The notes beneath the pieces were generated by a model that was not told the origin of the DNA, did no database searches, and worked only from the letters and a program-made list of their open reading frames with translations. A stretch of DNA of 64,000 nt from Terriglobia bacterium (GTDB taxonomy: Bacteria; Acidobacteriota; Terriglobia; Bryobacterales; Bryobacteraceae). The stretch spans positions 29,224 through 93,223 of the forward strand of contig JAIQFN010000018.1 of assembly GCA_020073265.1 (NCBI GenBank), read 5' to 3'. The position numbers and the translations under genes were made by a program. Shown here piece after piece: positions 9,431-18,445 of the stretch (the first letter of the stretch is position 1; each line of letters starts with the position of its first letter).

Positions 9431-10441
9431 ATGCGTTCGGTATCGCTGGCAATCTTGTTTGCGAGCTTGGCCCACGCGGGCGCGGTGGATCGCGGTGCGG
9501 TGCGCGCGGCGGTCGAAAAAGCGCTTCCGCTGCTGCAGAAAACCAGCCCGATTTTCTGGGAGAACACCGGGTGCGTTTCGTGTCACCAGGTTACGCTGCC
9601 GACCATGGCCGTGGCCGTCGCGCGGCAGCATGGCTTCGCCGTGAACGGCGCCGCCGAGAAGCAGGTGGTGAAGCTGACGGCCGACTACATCGGCGTCAGG
9701 AGCGAGCGAATTCTCCAGGGACTCACGCCGCCCGGCGCCGAGGACACTCTGAGCTACGTCGTGTTTGGCTTGGCGATGGAAGGCTTTCCGGCCAACGCCG
9801 CCACCGACGCCAGCGCGCGCTATCTGAAGATTCGTCAAGCCGAGGACGGCCGCTGGAAGATCCGCGCGCATCGTCCGCCGCTCGAGTCCAGTGCGATTTC
9901 CCTCACCGCCGTGACGATCCGGGTATTGCAGGCCTACGCTCCGCCGGCGCAGCGGGATCAATATGCGAACAGCATCGCCCAGGCGGCGCGCTGGCTGGCC
10001 GCGGCCGAGGCCCGCAATACCGAGGAGTCCACGCTGAAGGTTCTGGGACTGGCGTGGGCCAACGCATCTGCGGATCTGATCGCTCAGGCTGCCGGCGCCG
10101 TGGCCAAGGCGCAACGCGCGGACGGCGGTTGGTCGCAGTTGCCGACGCTCCCGAGCGACGCCTACGCGACCGGTCAGGCCCTGGTGGCGCTCGAAGCGTC
10201 CGGCATCAAGACCACCGACGCCATCTACGAGCGCGGCGTCCGGTTCTTGCTGAGGACGCAGTTGGCCGACGGATCATGGTTCGTCAAGAGCCGCTCGGAG
10301 GCTTTCCAACCTTACTTCGAGAGCGGCTTCCCGCACGGGCGCGATCAATGGATCTCGGCCGCCGGGAGCAGTTGGGCCGTCGCTGCGCTGGCGCTCACGC
10401 AGCCGGCCATCGGCCAGCAAGCCTCGGTCGGCGGCAACTAG
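9431..10441 (+). CDS. Secreted CxxCH protein with squalene-cyclase-like alpha/alpha toroid
   Basis: A 336-residue protein with a signal peptide (1-16, cut near AHA). A single haem-c motif, CVSCH, occurs at 48-52 within WENTGCVSCHQVTLPTMA. The rest carries repeated helix pairs with QW-like motifs (QAEDGRWKI, AQRADGGWSQLP, QLADGSWFVKS), as in prenyltransferase/squalene-hopene cyclase barrels. The cyclase catalytic DxDD motif is not seen, so triterpene cyclisation is unlikely. It lies 3 bp after the cytochrome/ankyrin gene, suggesting one periplasmic redox or binding unit. Real role unknown. Confidence 0.72.
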   Translation: MRSVSLAILFASLAHAGAVDRGAVRAAVEKALPLLQKTSPIFWENTGCVSCHQVTLPTMAVAVARQHGFAVNGAAEKQVVKLTADYIGVRSERILQGLTPPGAEDTLSYVVFGLAMEGFPANAATDASARYLKIRQAEDGRWKIRAHRPPLESSAISLTAVTIRVLQAYAPPAQRDQYANSIAQAARWLAAAEARNTEESTLKVLGLAWANASADLIAQAAGAVAKAQRADGGWSQLPTLPSDAYATGQALVALEASGIKTTDAIYERGVRFLLRTQLADGSWFVKSRSEAFQPYFESGFPHGRDQWISAAGSSWAVAALALTQPAIGQQASVGGN

Positions 10442-10479
10442 CGGCGCCACGATGAGATAGGTGCGGTGGCCGGTCTTCA

Positions 10480-10755
10480 ATGCCATATTGGAAAATGGTA
10501 CCTGTGAAGACGACCGTGGAAATTCCCGAGGCGCTGTTTCGTCAGGCCAAGGCTTCAGCGGCCCAACGCGGCATCTCGCTGAAAGATCTTTTCGCCGAGG
10601 CCCTACGCGAAAAGCTGCGAAGAAAGCCTGAAGGGGACCCGCGTGAGCAGCCCTGGATGCGCGCATTCGGCGGCCTACGGAAGCTTCGCGCAGAAACCAA
10701 GCGTGTGAATCGGATTGTGCACCAGACGTTTGAAGAGATTGATGAGGATCAGTAA
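10480..10755 (+). CDS. VapB-type ribbon-helix-helix antitoxin
   Basis: A 91-residue antitoxin. KTTVEIPEALFRQAKASAAQRGISLKDLFAEALREKL is a ribbon-helix-helix DNA-binding domain. The acidic C-terminal tail (VHQTFEEIDEDQ) is the toxin-neutralising type usually paired with PIN toxins. The start is uncertain: ATG 10480, ATG 10495 and GTG 10504 are all in frame, and the last two would begin closer to the family N-terminus. Its stop overlaps the toxin gene start by 14 bases. The toxin appears to be inactivated, so this may be an orphaned antitoxin or autorepressor. Confidence 0.75.
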   Translation: MPYWKMVPVKTTVEIPEALFRQAKASAAQRGISLKDLFAEALREKLRRKPEGDPREQPWMRAFGGLRKLRAETKRVNRIVHQTFEEIDEDQ

Positions 10756-11083
10756 ACTGAGGCGCGCGATTCGAGACGAGCAGGATTTGGCCTTGCCCGT
10801 CATCGCCCTAGCCGAATTCCTGTATGGGATTGGTCAATCCCGTTGGCGGACGGCTTATGAGGGGTGGCTAGATGCCAATGCCTCGTTGTTTATCATTCTC
10901 ACGGTGGAACGCGAGACCGCGAGATACTATGCCGAGATCCGACATGAGCTGAAGACCGCCGGGACGCCCATTCCGACCAACGATCTTTGGATCGCCGCTT
11001 TCGCCCGCGAGCATCACTTGCCGATACTGAGCCGTGACGCGCATTTTCGAGCTGTGCGGAACCTGCACCAACTGACTTGGTAG
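10742..11083 (+). pseudogene. PIN-domain toxin VapC lacking its N-terminal catalytic segment
   Basis: The frame from ATG 10742 (MRISKLRRAIRDEQ) encodes about 113 residues. ALPVIALAEFLYGI and GTPIPTNDLWIAAFAREH, followed by LSRDAHFRAV, carry the middle and distal acidic residues of a VapC PIN nuclease. The expected first strand, LDTNxLxxxxxG with the invariant first Asp, is absent: the sequence passes from MRI directly to the helix that normally follows it. An in-frame loss of about 13-15 codons is the simplest reading. No upstream frame supplies the missing part, because the antitoxin occupies it. Catalysis should be abolished; the antitoxin-binding surface may remain. Confidence 0.65.
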
Positions 11084-11090
11084 CGCTGGT

Positions 11091-12239
11091 TTATCTTTCG
11101 CCGGCCACTTGAGATTCCACCTGCCGGATGGCTTTCGCGAACTCGCCCGCGCTGTGGATCGCGAATGTCCTGCCGTGAACCCGCTTGATGGCGGACTCGA
11201 TGGAGTCCGAAAATTCCGCCGCCGGCCTGGTGAACGGCTTGTACTGAAAATAGAAAAAGCGCGGCGCGATTCCGGTGCGTTCCTCCAACATGGTTTTGGG
11301 GAGTTTATCCAAGTAGCGCGTCGGCGGACCCAGAAAGATCACGACATCGGATGGATCGCGGGCGCTCAGTTCCTGATTCATCAGATCCGCCAGCAGGTCG
11401 ATGTGCCCGCGCTGGTTCTTGAGTACGCTGTAGTCCACCAGTTGCAACTGCAGTCCGTTCATGGATTGCCCGGCTTGCGGGAACGCCTCCGGCGTGAACG
11501 AATCCTGCCGGAACAGTTCCCTCTGCTGGTCGAGATTGAAAATCACCAGCCGGACCGATCGCGCCGGCAGGCTCTCCAGCAGCGACGCCAGAGATCCCAA
11601 CAGCATCAGACGATCCTGCGCATGGAACCTGGTGTTGCGCGGAAACAGCGGAGCCGCGTGCATGAGAACCGTGAGCCGGCGCAGCGTGGGCCTGTCCGCG
11701 GTCTTGTCCAGCAGCGACCAGCGCCGGAAAAAGACCTGGGCCACGCTGCCGGCCGTCATTCCCGGCGTGATCCCGCGCTCGCTGTCACTCAATTTGGCTT
11801 CCATGGTCCAGTGCTTTCGGCAGATGCGGCTGGCGTCATCGTAGAGTAGAAAGTCCACCGAGTAACGGCCTTCACCCACCCAATAAAAGCCTCCCCACTC
11901 CACCACACGCTTGGTCTTGGGCACGTTCGGCAAACCGATTTCGGCGCCCAGATAGGAAGGTTGCGCGCCGCCTTCCGGGCGCACGCGCGTGACGATGCTC
12001 CAGCGGTGACCCGGGCCGCGAAACTGCTCCATGGGAACGCGGAACACGTAACCGGTCTGGAAGCGGAAGCTGAAGTTCAGCCCGGGCGGAATCGGGCTGA
12101 CCTCGCAGCGCAGGATTTTTTCGCGCCTATCCGGCTCGAAGTATGGGGCGATGTGGGCGGCGTCAGACGGATCGATCAGCGCCTGCCCGAAGGCCGAGGC
12201 TAACGTAGCCAGGAATCCCGCCGCGAAAATCACCCGCAT
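11091..12239 (-). CDS. Secreted protein of unknown function
   Basis: A 382-residue protein with a signal peptide (MRVIFAAGFLATLASAFG). I do not recognise a named domain. The first half (EVSPIPPGLNFSFRFQTGYVFRVP, YSVDFLLYDDASRICRKHWTMEAKL) reads as a beta-rich domain. The second half alternates strands and helices (RLTVLMHAAPLF, SVRLVIFNLDQQRELF, DPSDVVIFLGPPTRYLDKLPK) and may be a VWA-like or Rossmann-like fold. It ends convergently 7 bp from the decayed vapC. The 5' side faces pgm divergently across about 80 bp. Confidence 0.55.
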   Translation of the reverse strand: MRVIFAAGFLATLASAFGQALIDPSDAAHIAPYFEPDRREKILRCEVSPIPPGLNFSFRFQTGYVFRVPMEQFRGPGHRWSIVTRVRPEGGAQPSYLGAEIGLPNVPKTKRVVEWGGFYWVGEGRYSVDFLLYDDASRICRKHWTMEAKLSDSERGITPGMTAGSVAQVFFRRWSLLDKTADRPTLRRLTVLMHAAPLFPRNTRFHAQDRLMLLGSLASLLESLPARSVRLVIFNLDQQRELFRQDSFTPEAFPQAGQSMNGLQLQLVDYSVLKNQRGHIDLLADLMNQELSARDPSDVVIFLGPPTRYLDKLPKTMLEERTGIAPRFFYFQYKPFTRPAAEFSDSIESAIKRVHGRTFAIHSAGEFAKAIRQVESQVAGER

Positions 12240-12318
12240 TGCTTCTATTATCGCGATGCTCGCGGCCCGCGTCTGTGCACCGCTTGCCCGTTCGACTTTG
12301 TGCTAGCGTGACTGGTGA

Positions 12319-13965
12319 ATGCCAGCCGGCGAGCCCGCGCAAGCCTCGAACCTGGTCAACGTACCTCGCTTGATCACGGCGTACTTCACCGAGCGCCCCG
12401 ATCCGCGGGTTCCCGCGCAACGTGTCTCGTTCGGAACCTCGGGCCATCGCGGGTCGTCGCTCCACCGCTCGTTCAACGAGTCGCACATTCTCGCGATCGC
12501 ACAAGCCATCTGTCTGTATCGCGCGCAAGCCGGCATCCAGGGCCCGCTATTTCTAGGAATCGACACGCATCCGCTTTCGGAGCCGGCCCTCGCGAGCGCG
12601 CTAGAGGTGCTGGCGGCCAACCAGGTCCCGGTCAGAATCGCGCCGGACGGCGAATATACGCCCACGCCGGCGCTATCGCACGCGATCTTGAACCACAATC
12701 GCGCCAAGCCGGCCGGCCTGGCGGACGGCATCATCATTACGCCTTCTCACAATCCCCCGGAAGACGGAGGCTTCAAGTACAATCCGACGCACGGAGGTCC
12801 AGCGGACAGCAAGACCACGGCGTTCATCCAGAACCTGGCCAATCAGTTCCTGGAGAACAACCTGGAGGGCGTGAAGCGCATTCCCTTCGAAAGAGCGCGT
12901 AGAGCAGCGACCACCGGGCCGCATGATTTCATCGCGGAATACGTCGCGGACCTGGCCCAGTGCATCGATCTGGATGCGATCCGCGCTTCCGGCATCCGGC
13001 TGGGCGTCGATCCTCTGGGCGGCGCCGGCGTGCACTACTGGGGGCCGATCGCCGAGCGCTACGGGCTCAACTTGAGCGTGGTCAACGACGCCATCGACCC
13101 CACCTTTCGATTCATGACGCTCGATTGGGACGGCCGGATCCGCATGGACCCGTCGTCTCCCTACGCCATGCGGAGCCTGATCGGGCTGAAGGACAAGTTC
13201 GACGTCGCGTTTGCGTGCGACACCGATCACGACCGGCACGGCATCGTCACACGCAGTTCCGGACTGCTCCCGCCCAACCACTATCTGTCGGTGTGCGTGC
13301 AGTATCTCTACAACAATCGGCCAGGCTGGCGCCAGGACGCCGCAGTGGGAAAAACCGTGGTATCGAGCAGCATGATCGACCGCGTCACCCGGAAGCTTGG
13401 CCGCCGCCTGTACGAAGTTCCGGTGGGCTTCAAGTGGTTCGTGGATGGCCTGCTGGAAGGCTGGCTCGGTTTCTGCGGCGAGGAGAGCGCGGGGGCGTCC
13501 TTTCTGGCGCGCGATGGCTCGGTCTGGAGCACCGACAAGGACGGCATCATCGCCGCGCTGCTCTCGGCTGAAATCACCGCGCGCGTGGGCCGCGATCCGG
13601 GAGAGATTTACGCAGGACTGGTACGAGAGCATGGCGAATCGTTCTATGAGCGCATCGACGCGCCGGCCAACGCCGCGCAACGGGCCGCGCTCGCCAGGTT
13701 GTCGCCGGGCGATATTACAGCCTCGGAACTCGCCGGAGAGAAGATCCAGAGCATCCTCACCACCGCGCCGGGCGACCACAATCCCATCGGCGGGGCCAAG
13801 GTGATCGCCGAGAACGCGTGGTTCGCCGCCCGGCCCTCCGGCACTGAGGACATCTACAAGATCTACGCGGAGAGCTTCCGGGGCCGCGAGCACCTGGCGC
13901 GCGTGCAGCAGGAGGCCCAGTCGATGGTTTCTGCGGTGCTCGAAGCGGTGGCCGGCAAAAGCTAA
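12319..13965 (+). CDS. pgm: Phosphoglucomutase (alpha-D-glucose phosphate-specific)
   Basis: Interconverts glucose 1-phosphate and glucose 6-phosphate, linking glycolysis to glycogen and nucleotide-sugar synthesis. At 548 residues it matches the E. coli Pgm type. The N-terminus has [12 protein letters not shown] (37-48). The phosphoserine loop [13 protein letters not shown] places the catalytic Ser at 143. The metal-binding loop is [10 protein letters not shown], the sugar-binding loop is CGEESAGAS, and the phosphate-binding loop near the C-terminus is [16 protein letters not shown]. It overlaps the convergent HAD gene by 4 bases at the 3' end. Confidence 0.95.
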   Translation: MPAGEPAQASNLVNVPRLITAYFTERPDPRVPAQRVSFGTSGHRGSSLHRSFNESHILAIAQAICLYRAQAGIQGPLFLGIDTHPLSEPALASALEVLAANQVPVRIAPDGEYTPTPALSHAILNHNRAKPAGLADGIIITPSHNPPEDGGFKYNPTHGGPADSKTTAFIQNLANQFLENNLEGVKRIPFERARRAATTGPHDFIAEYVADLAQCIDLDAIRASGIRLGVDPLGGAGVHYWGPIAERYGLNLSVVNDAIDPTFRFMTLDWDGRIRMDPSSPYAMRSLIGLKDKFDVAFACDTDHDRHGIVTRSSGLLPPNHYLSVCVQYLYNNRPGWRQDAAVGKTVVSSSMIDRVTRKLGRRLYEVPVGFKWFVDGLLEGWLGFCGEESAGASFLARDGSVWSTDKDGIIAALLSAEITARVGRDPGEIYAGLVREHGESFYERIDAPANAAQRAALARLSPGDITASELAGEKIQSILTTAPGDHNPIGGAKVIAENAWFAARPSGTEDIYKIYAESFRGREHLARVQQEAQSMVSAVLEAVAGKS

Positions 13966-14639
13966 CCGGCGGCCGCGCTCAGGCTGCTGAGATTGTATTC
14001 GAGCAGCTCACCGATTCGGCCGATGCTCACGTCGGCGGGCGGGTATTGCGCCAGGATCTTGGGGTCCAGCGCGTAGTGGCCTTGCTTCACGAAAACCGTG
14101 GTGACGCGAGCCTTCCAGATCTGCTTGATGTCGTGCAGAATTCTCAACTTGTCATCCACCACCACGTAGTGCGCCGCCGGATAGCGCTGCTCGACGTCAT
14201 CGAGCTCCTGTTCCTTGTGGACATAGATCAGGACGTTGCCTTGGAACAGCTCGAACAGCCCGGAACGATATACCTTGTGCGGCTGAAAAACAACGTCGCC
14301 GTCTGAAAGGATCACGGCCTGGCCCCACTGCGCGACATGCTGGACGGCATCGATTGAATTCGGAAACAGCCGGTTGGCGAAAGGATAGCTCATCAGGAAG
14401 TAGGACACGGCCAGCAGGTTGGGGTCGTGCGGATACTCGATGCGATAGCGCTGCAAGGCGCCCAGGTAATCGGCGTAGCCCAGCTCCGACCGGATGTTTT
14501 CGAACAGTTGCCAATAGCGTTGCGACCGTTCGTGGCCGACCTTGGCTTCCAGGTGGCGCTTGAGGTCGGCGGTTACGTGATCGTTATCGAGCAGCGTGTT
14601 GTCGACGTCGAAAAGAAAAACCGAATTGGTGGCCGGCAT
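13962..14639 (-). CDS. HAD-superfamily hydrolase
   Basis: A 225-residue protein with HAD motif [14 protein letters not shown] (9-21), motif II VILSDGD and motif IV region [14 protein letters not shown] helical cap lies between I and II ([27 protein letters not shown]). The motif II Thr/Ser and the DD of motif IV are present, so phosphatase activity is plausible; substrate unknown. Ends convergently with pgm. A decayed twin-hairpin repeat separates its 5' end from the next minus-strand gene upstream. Confidence 0.8.
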   Translation of the reverse strand: MPATNSVFLFDVDNTLLDNDHVTADLKRHLEAKVGHERSQRYWQLFENIRSELGYADYLGALQRYRIEYPHDPNLLAVSYFLMSYPFANRLFPNSIDAVQHVAQWGQAVILSDGDVVFQPHKVYRSGLFELFQGNVLIYVHKEQELDDVEQRYPAAHYVVVDDKLRILHDIKQIWKARVTTVFVKQGHYALDPKILAQYPPADVSIGRIGELLEYNLSSLSAAAG

Positions 14640-14659
14640 GTTATCCCGAATTGTACTCC

Positions 14660-14706
14660 GTGGCGCACGCGCCCGTCTGTGCCGCGTTCAGACTTGTGTG
14701 AGCGCC
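14660..14706 (+). repeat. Twin-hairpin repeat, decayed copy
   Basis: Begins GTGGCGCACGCG and ends with a GCGTTCAGACTTGTGTGAGC half, matching the consensus of the copies at 23870 and 44452 with several substitutions that weaken both hairpins. It lies between the 5' end of the HAD gene (14639) and the 3' end of the KdpD-like gene (14717). Confidence 0.55.
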
Positions 14707-14716
14707 AGGCGGCATT

Positions 14717-15853
14717 TTACTCGCGACCTTGCATCCGGCTGCGATCAGCCACGATGGTCACCTGCATATCGCGCGCCAGCCGAACCACGTTCCGCAGCAG
14801 GTTCCCACTCAGCAGCGCCGCCCGCGTGCGCGCCGGCCGGGCCACGAACAACTGCGTCACTCCATTCAAGCGCGCAAACTCGACCACCGTCTTCGCGACA
14901 TCGTGCCCTTCCAGCACGCGCGCCTCGATATGCAGATTGCGGGCGAAATTCAGGTGCCGCTCCACGGCTTCACGGTCCGGCGACGGCGCCTCCCGCCCGC
15001 TCTGATCCACGCTCACGGCCACCGCGAAGCAGTCCGCATGCAGGTAGTCCGCCATCCGTTTGCCTCGCCGGATGAGCATCGCGCTGGACGGATCCGCCGT
15101 GACCAGAATCAGGATGCGATCGGCGCCCCGCGGCAGCTCATCGGTCACTTCGCCGGCGGTTGGCACCGGCTCAAACCCCGGCGTGTCGTAGTCCACCTGG
15201 CGAATCTCGACCTCATGCGCGGTCTGCCGGAGCGCCATCTCGCGCAGCGCCACCAGCGTCGACTCCTGAAAGAAGTGCTCGATCGCCTTCTGCGCTTTGT
15301 CCGGCGGATAAACCACGCCGCGCGCCAGACGGTTGAGCAGCGCCCGGGGAGTCAAATCCACCATGACCACCTGGTTGGCCTTCTGCATCACCCAATCCGG
15401 AACCGTCTCGCGCACGCGGACTCCGGTGATCTGCCACACCTGGTCATTCAGGCTCTCCAGGTGCTGGACGTTCATGGTGGTGAGCACGTGGATGCCAGCT
15501 TCGAGCAGAACCTGCACGTCCTGCCAGCGCTTCTCGCGCTCCCGGCCCGGCACGTTGGTGTGCGGGAATTCGTCCACTACGCAAACTTCGGGATGGCGGC
15601 GCAGGATGGCCTCGGTATCCATGTCTTCAAAAACGCCGCCGCGATATTCCACCTTGCGGCGTGGGATCGCTTCCAGGCCTTCCGTCCTGGCGATGGTGTC
15701 TTTTCGCGCGTGCGGTTCGAAATAACCGATCACGACGTCCTGGCCCTGGCGCTTCATCTCCTGGGCCTCTTCCAGCATCTGGTAAGTCTTGCCCACGCCG
15801 GCGGCGTAGCCCAGGTAGATCTTCAGTTTTCCTTTCGGCGGGCGCGTCGCCAT
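14717..15853 (-). CDS. kdpD: KdpD N-terminal domain plus Usp domain, stand-alone (no kinase)
   Basis: A 378-residue cytoplasmic protein equal to the front of KdpD. The Walker A-like loop is GYAAGVGKTYQML (15-27). The region DEFPHTNVPG, then RWQDVQVLLEAGIHVLTTMNVQHLESLND, is the KdpD signature. Residues 250-378 are a UspA-like domain (ILILVTADPSSAMLIRRGKRMADYL, GVTQLFVARPARTRAALL). The DUF4118 membrane region, HisKA and ATPase domains of full KdpD are missing. In KdpD the N-terminal part senses cyclic di-AMP and K+. It is cotranscribed with a second paralogous copy 1 bp upstream. No kdpFABC is in the window. Confidence 0.85.
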   Translation of the reverse strand: MATRPPKGKLKIYLGYAAGVGKTYQMLEEAQEMKRQGQDVVIGYFEPHARKDTIARTEGLEAIPRRKVEYRGGVFEDMDTEAILRRHPEVCVVDEFPHTNVPGREREKRWQDVQVLLEAGIHVLTTMNVQHLESLNDQVWQITGVRVRETVPDWVMQKANQVVMVDLTPRALLNRLARGVVYPPDKAQKAIEHFFQESTLVALREMALRQTAHEVEIRQVDYDTPGFEPVPTAGEVTDELPRGADRILILVTADPSSAMLIRRGKRMADYLHADCFAVAVSVDQSGREAPSPDREAVERHLNFARNLHIEARVLEGHDVAKTVVEFARLNGVTQLFVARPARTRAALLSGNLLRNVVRLARDMQVTIVADRSRMQGRE

Positions 15854-15854
15854 G

Positions 15855-16952
15855 CTAGTGAGGGAAAACCCGAACGTCGATGTCGTTAGCGCCGTGGATC
15901 AGGCGGTCCAAGGGAGTGCCGGTGAAGCGTTCCCACCACCGCTCGCGCGTGCTGTGGCCAACAAAGATCTGGGTGATGCCGTGTTCGCGCGCAAACTGGA
16001 GGAGGGTGCTGATAGGATCTTCGCCCTCCAGCAGCTGGATGTGCGCTGCGGCGTCGCGGGCGATGGCGAGGTTCCGATCGAGTGCGGCCTGATCGTCGGC
16101 GGAAAGCTCCGGCTGTCCGACGTAGGCCACCGTCAAATCGCCATGGAAGCGGTCGGCGTTGCGTTTGCCGCTGGAGATCATCATCGACGCATTCGCGCGC
16201 GGCGTGATACACACCAGAATTCGCTCCTGCGCGCCGAAGGTCTGGGTGATCTGGTGGCGCTGCAGATACTGCTCCAGTTGCTGGTCCACCACGTCGGCGG
16301 CCAGCAGCAGTGCGATCTCGCGCAGTTCGGACAACTTTTGCGCCTGGCTGGAAGCTCCCGCTTCGGGCTCGCCTTCCGCCGTGCGCGTGATCAGCATCTC
16401 GGGCGGGGCGTCCACCACCACCATCTCGTCCGCCGAATTCAAGAACGTGCGCGGTACCGTTTGCGTCACCTGCTTGCCGGTGATTCTTGCCACCCGGTCC
16501 GCCAGCTCATCGATGTATTGAATATTGACCGACGTGACCACCGAAATCCCTGCTTCGAGAAGTTGCTGGACATCCTGCCAGCGGCTGGGATTGGCGAAAC
16601 CGGGAGGGTTGTCGTAGGCCAGTCCGTCCACCAGGCAAACTCCGGGATGGCGTTTTAGAATCGCCGCGACATCCATCACCGGGACGTCGCCCGCCATGAT
16701 GACTGGGATCACTTCCAGCTTGGCCAGCAGCGCCTCGATCTCGGGCGGCGTTTTAGGCTGGATGGCGCCCACCACTACGCTCTCGCCGCGCTCGCGCCGC
16801 CGCCGGCCCTCGTCCAACATGCGGAAAGATTTTCCGACGCCCGAAGCATAGCCCAGGAAAACTTTCAACCGGCCGCGCTTTTCATGCGCCTCTTCGGCCT
16901 GCACCTGCTTGAGCAGTTCCTCGGGGCTACGGCGTCTGGGGGGGGCGGGCAT
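15855..16952 (-). CDS. Second stand-alone KdpD N-terminal plus Usp protein, with degenerate Walker B region
   Basis: A 365-residue paralogue of the downstream KdpD-like protein. It has an extra charged N-terminus (SPEELLKQVQAEEAHEKRG) and the loop GYASGVGKSFRML (34-46). Where KdpD has DEFPHTN or DELAHTN, this copy has DGLAYDN, so the Glu and His of that motif are lost. The signature continues as RWQDVQQLLEAGISVVTSVNIQYIDEL. The Usp domain covers about 235-365 (ILVCITPRANASMMISSGKRNADRF, GITQIFVGHSTRERWWERF). The two genes and the decayed kinase upstream look like one split KdpD locus. Confidence 0.82.
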   Translation of the reverse strand: MPAPPRRRSPEELLKQVQAEEAHEKRGRLKVFLGYASGVGKSFRMLDEGRRRRERGESVVVGAIQPKTPPEIEALLAKLEVIPVIMAGDVPVMDVAAILKRHPGVCLVDGLAYDNPPGFANPSRWQDVQQLLEAGISVVTSVNIQYIDELADRVARITGKQVTQTVPRTFLNSADEMVVVDAPPEMLITRTAEGEPEAGASSQAQKLSELREIALLLAADVVDQQLEQYLQRHQITQTFGAQERILVCITPRANASMMISSGKRNADRFHGDLTVAYVGQPELSADDQAALDRNLAIARDAAAHIQLLEGEDPISTLLQFAREHGITQIFVGHSTRERWWERFTGTPLDRLIHGANDIDVRVFPH

Positions 16953-16984
16953 GCTTCGTTACCATTATCCGCACCTGGCGTATC

Positions 16985-17280
16985 ATTTTGGGTGCGGTTT
17001 TTCCGGCCGGAACAGAAAAGCGGGATGGATCCCTCGCCGGGTTTGCTTTCCACACAGATCTCCCCGCCGTGCGCCTGGATAGTTTCTCGCGCGATCACCG
17101 GCCGAGAACCGCTCCGGAATTTGATGGCGGCAGGCTTCCTCCAAGCAGACCAGCGAAGCCTGCCGTGGTCGCATCTACCGGTATCAGGCGGGCGCAAATC
17201 CCGGTGATTGCCGCCAGCATGCCGATAACCAGTGCCACCCGAGAGGCCGATGCCACCGATCCAGCGTATCAGACGACTCC
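16985..17280 (-). pseudogene. Remnant of a DUF4118-type sensor histidine kinase
   Basis: Two kinase fragments are visible on the minus strand in different frames. About 17102-17244 reads SRVALVIGMLAAITGICARL then IPVDATTAGFAGLL, the first membrane helix and turn of a DUF4118 domain. About 16990-17100 reads VIARETIQAHGGEICVESKP then GEGSIPLFCSG, the last part of a histidine kinase ATPase domain (normally GLAIARETI...GEGSxF). Everything between is gone, and stops or a frame change separate them. Together with the two stand-alone KdpD N-terminal proteins just downstream, this is best read as the deleted kinase half of a KdpD-like system. Confidence 0.65.
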
Positions 17281-17324
17281 GTGGCGCACGCTTTCCCTTG
17301 TCGCGTTCACGCTCGTGTGGACGC
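17281..17324 (+). repeat. Twin-hairpin repeat, decayed copy
   Basis: GTGGCGCACGC at the left and a GCGTTCACGCTCGTGTG half at the right match the family consensus. The first hairpin is mutated. It lies between the kinase remnant and the hydrolase gene at 17388. Confidence 0.45.
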
Positions 17325-17387
17325 TTGCCCGATCGCGGGATGACAAGACGCCCGCCAGCCCGATATCCTAAGAAGGAAACAGCGATC

Positions 17388-18434
17388 ATGAGGCACGTGT
17401 CACGTCTGTACGAACGTTGGATCCGATCCCGGGAGAATCATCTGTGTTTCCGCGCCACCAATCGCGTGGTCCGGCATTTTGAGTGGGGCCTGGATTGGTC
17501 GCACAACTGGCCCTGCAGCCGGCGGCATCCGAAGAACGGCGACGCCCCGGACGACTACGTCTCGAAGCTCAACCGCCTGGCGATGTCGGACAGCCACGAA
17601 TTCTTCGGCTACCAAACTCCGCGCGACTTCGCGCTCGAAGGCGGCATGCTTCGCTTCACCTCCCCGGTGGCCACGCCCTATCCGGAAAACAACAAAGTTC
17701 ACGCCCAATGGTTTCCGGCTAAAGGCGGTGGAAAAAAAGCCGTGGTGCTGTTGCCGCACTGGAACGCCCCCGCCGACGGACACAATGCGCTATGCCGCGG
17801 GTTGAGCCGCCTGGGCATTTCCGCGCTGCGCCTCAGCCTGCCGTACCACGACTACCGCATGCCCGCCGAACTCCAGCGCGCCGATTACGCGGTCTCGGCC
17901 AACGTCTGCCGCACCATCGACGCCGCGCGCCAGGCCGTCATCGACGTGCGCTGCTGTTTCGACTGGCTGGAGACGCAGGGCTTCGATCGCCTCGGAATCG
18001 TCGGCACCAGCCTGGGTTCGTCCTACGCGTGCCTGGCCAGCGCGCACGATGAGCGCATCTCCCTGAACGTCTTCAATCACTGCTCCACCTACGTCGCCGA
18101 CGTGGTGTGGACCGGCCTGTCGACCCAGCACATCCGCCAAGGCTTGGAAGAGCACATCGATCTGGAACGCCTGCGCGAGGCCTGGCTGGCCATCAGCCCC
18201 ATCAGTTACCTGGAGAAGTTCGCGGCCAAGCGCCAAAAGTCTCTGTTCATCTACGCCGCCTACGATACGACGTTTCTTCCGGAGTTTTCGCGCGACATCA
18301 TTGCCAGGGTGCAGCGGCTGGGCGTGGATCACAAGGTGGTGGTGCTGCCGTGCGGCCACTACACCTTGGGTGAAACACCGTTCAAGTTCATCGACGGCTA
18401 TCACATCTGTTCGTTTGTCAAAAGACACCTGTAG
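17388..18434 (+). CDS. Alpha/beta hydrolase, ABHD18-like
   Basis: A 348-residue hydrolase. The frame is open further upstream, but ATG 17388 is chosen because AGAAGGAA at 17371-17378 is a good ribosome-binding site and the upstream part is repeat and pseudogene sequence. The nucleophile elbow is GIVGTSLGSSYACLAS (GxSxG). LFIYAAYDTTFLPEFS supplies the Asp, and CGHYTLGETPFKFIDGY the His. AVVLLPHWNAPADGHNALCRGLSRLGI is the oxyanion region. Residue pattern and length fit the ABHD18 (DUF2048) group. Substrate unknown. Confidence 0.78.
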   Translation: MRHVSRLYERWIRSRENHLCFRATNRVVRHFEWGLDWSHNWPCSRRHPKNGDAPDDYVSKLNRLAMSDSHEFFGYQTPRDFALEGGMLRFTSPVATPYPENNKVHAQWFPAKGGGKKAVVLLPHWNAPADGHNALCRGLSRLGISALRLSLPYHDYRMPAELQRADYAVSANVCRTIDAARQAVIDVRCCFDWLETQGFDRLGIVGTSLGSSYACLASAHDERISLNVFNHCSTYVADVVWTGLSTQHIRQGLEEHIDLERLREAWLAISPISYLEKFAAKRQKSLFIYAAYDTTFLPEFSRDIIARVQRLGVDHKVVVLPCGHYTLGETPFKFIDGYHICSFVKRHL

Positions 18435-18445
18435 CCGCGCACGCT

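Noticed and set aside
9065..10114. 349-codon minus-strand frame over the cytochrome-ankyrin and CxxCH genes
   Set aside because: Crosses the junction of two supported plus-strand genes and shows no domain.
16865..17389. Minus-strand frame of 174 codons read as one gene
   Set aside because: It overlaps the second KdpD-like gene and joins fragments from different frames; only the end of a histidine kinase ATPase domain is recognisable, so it is annotated as a remnant.
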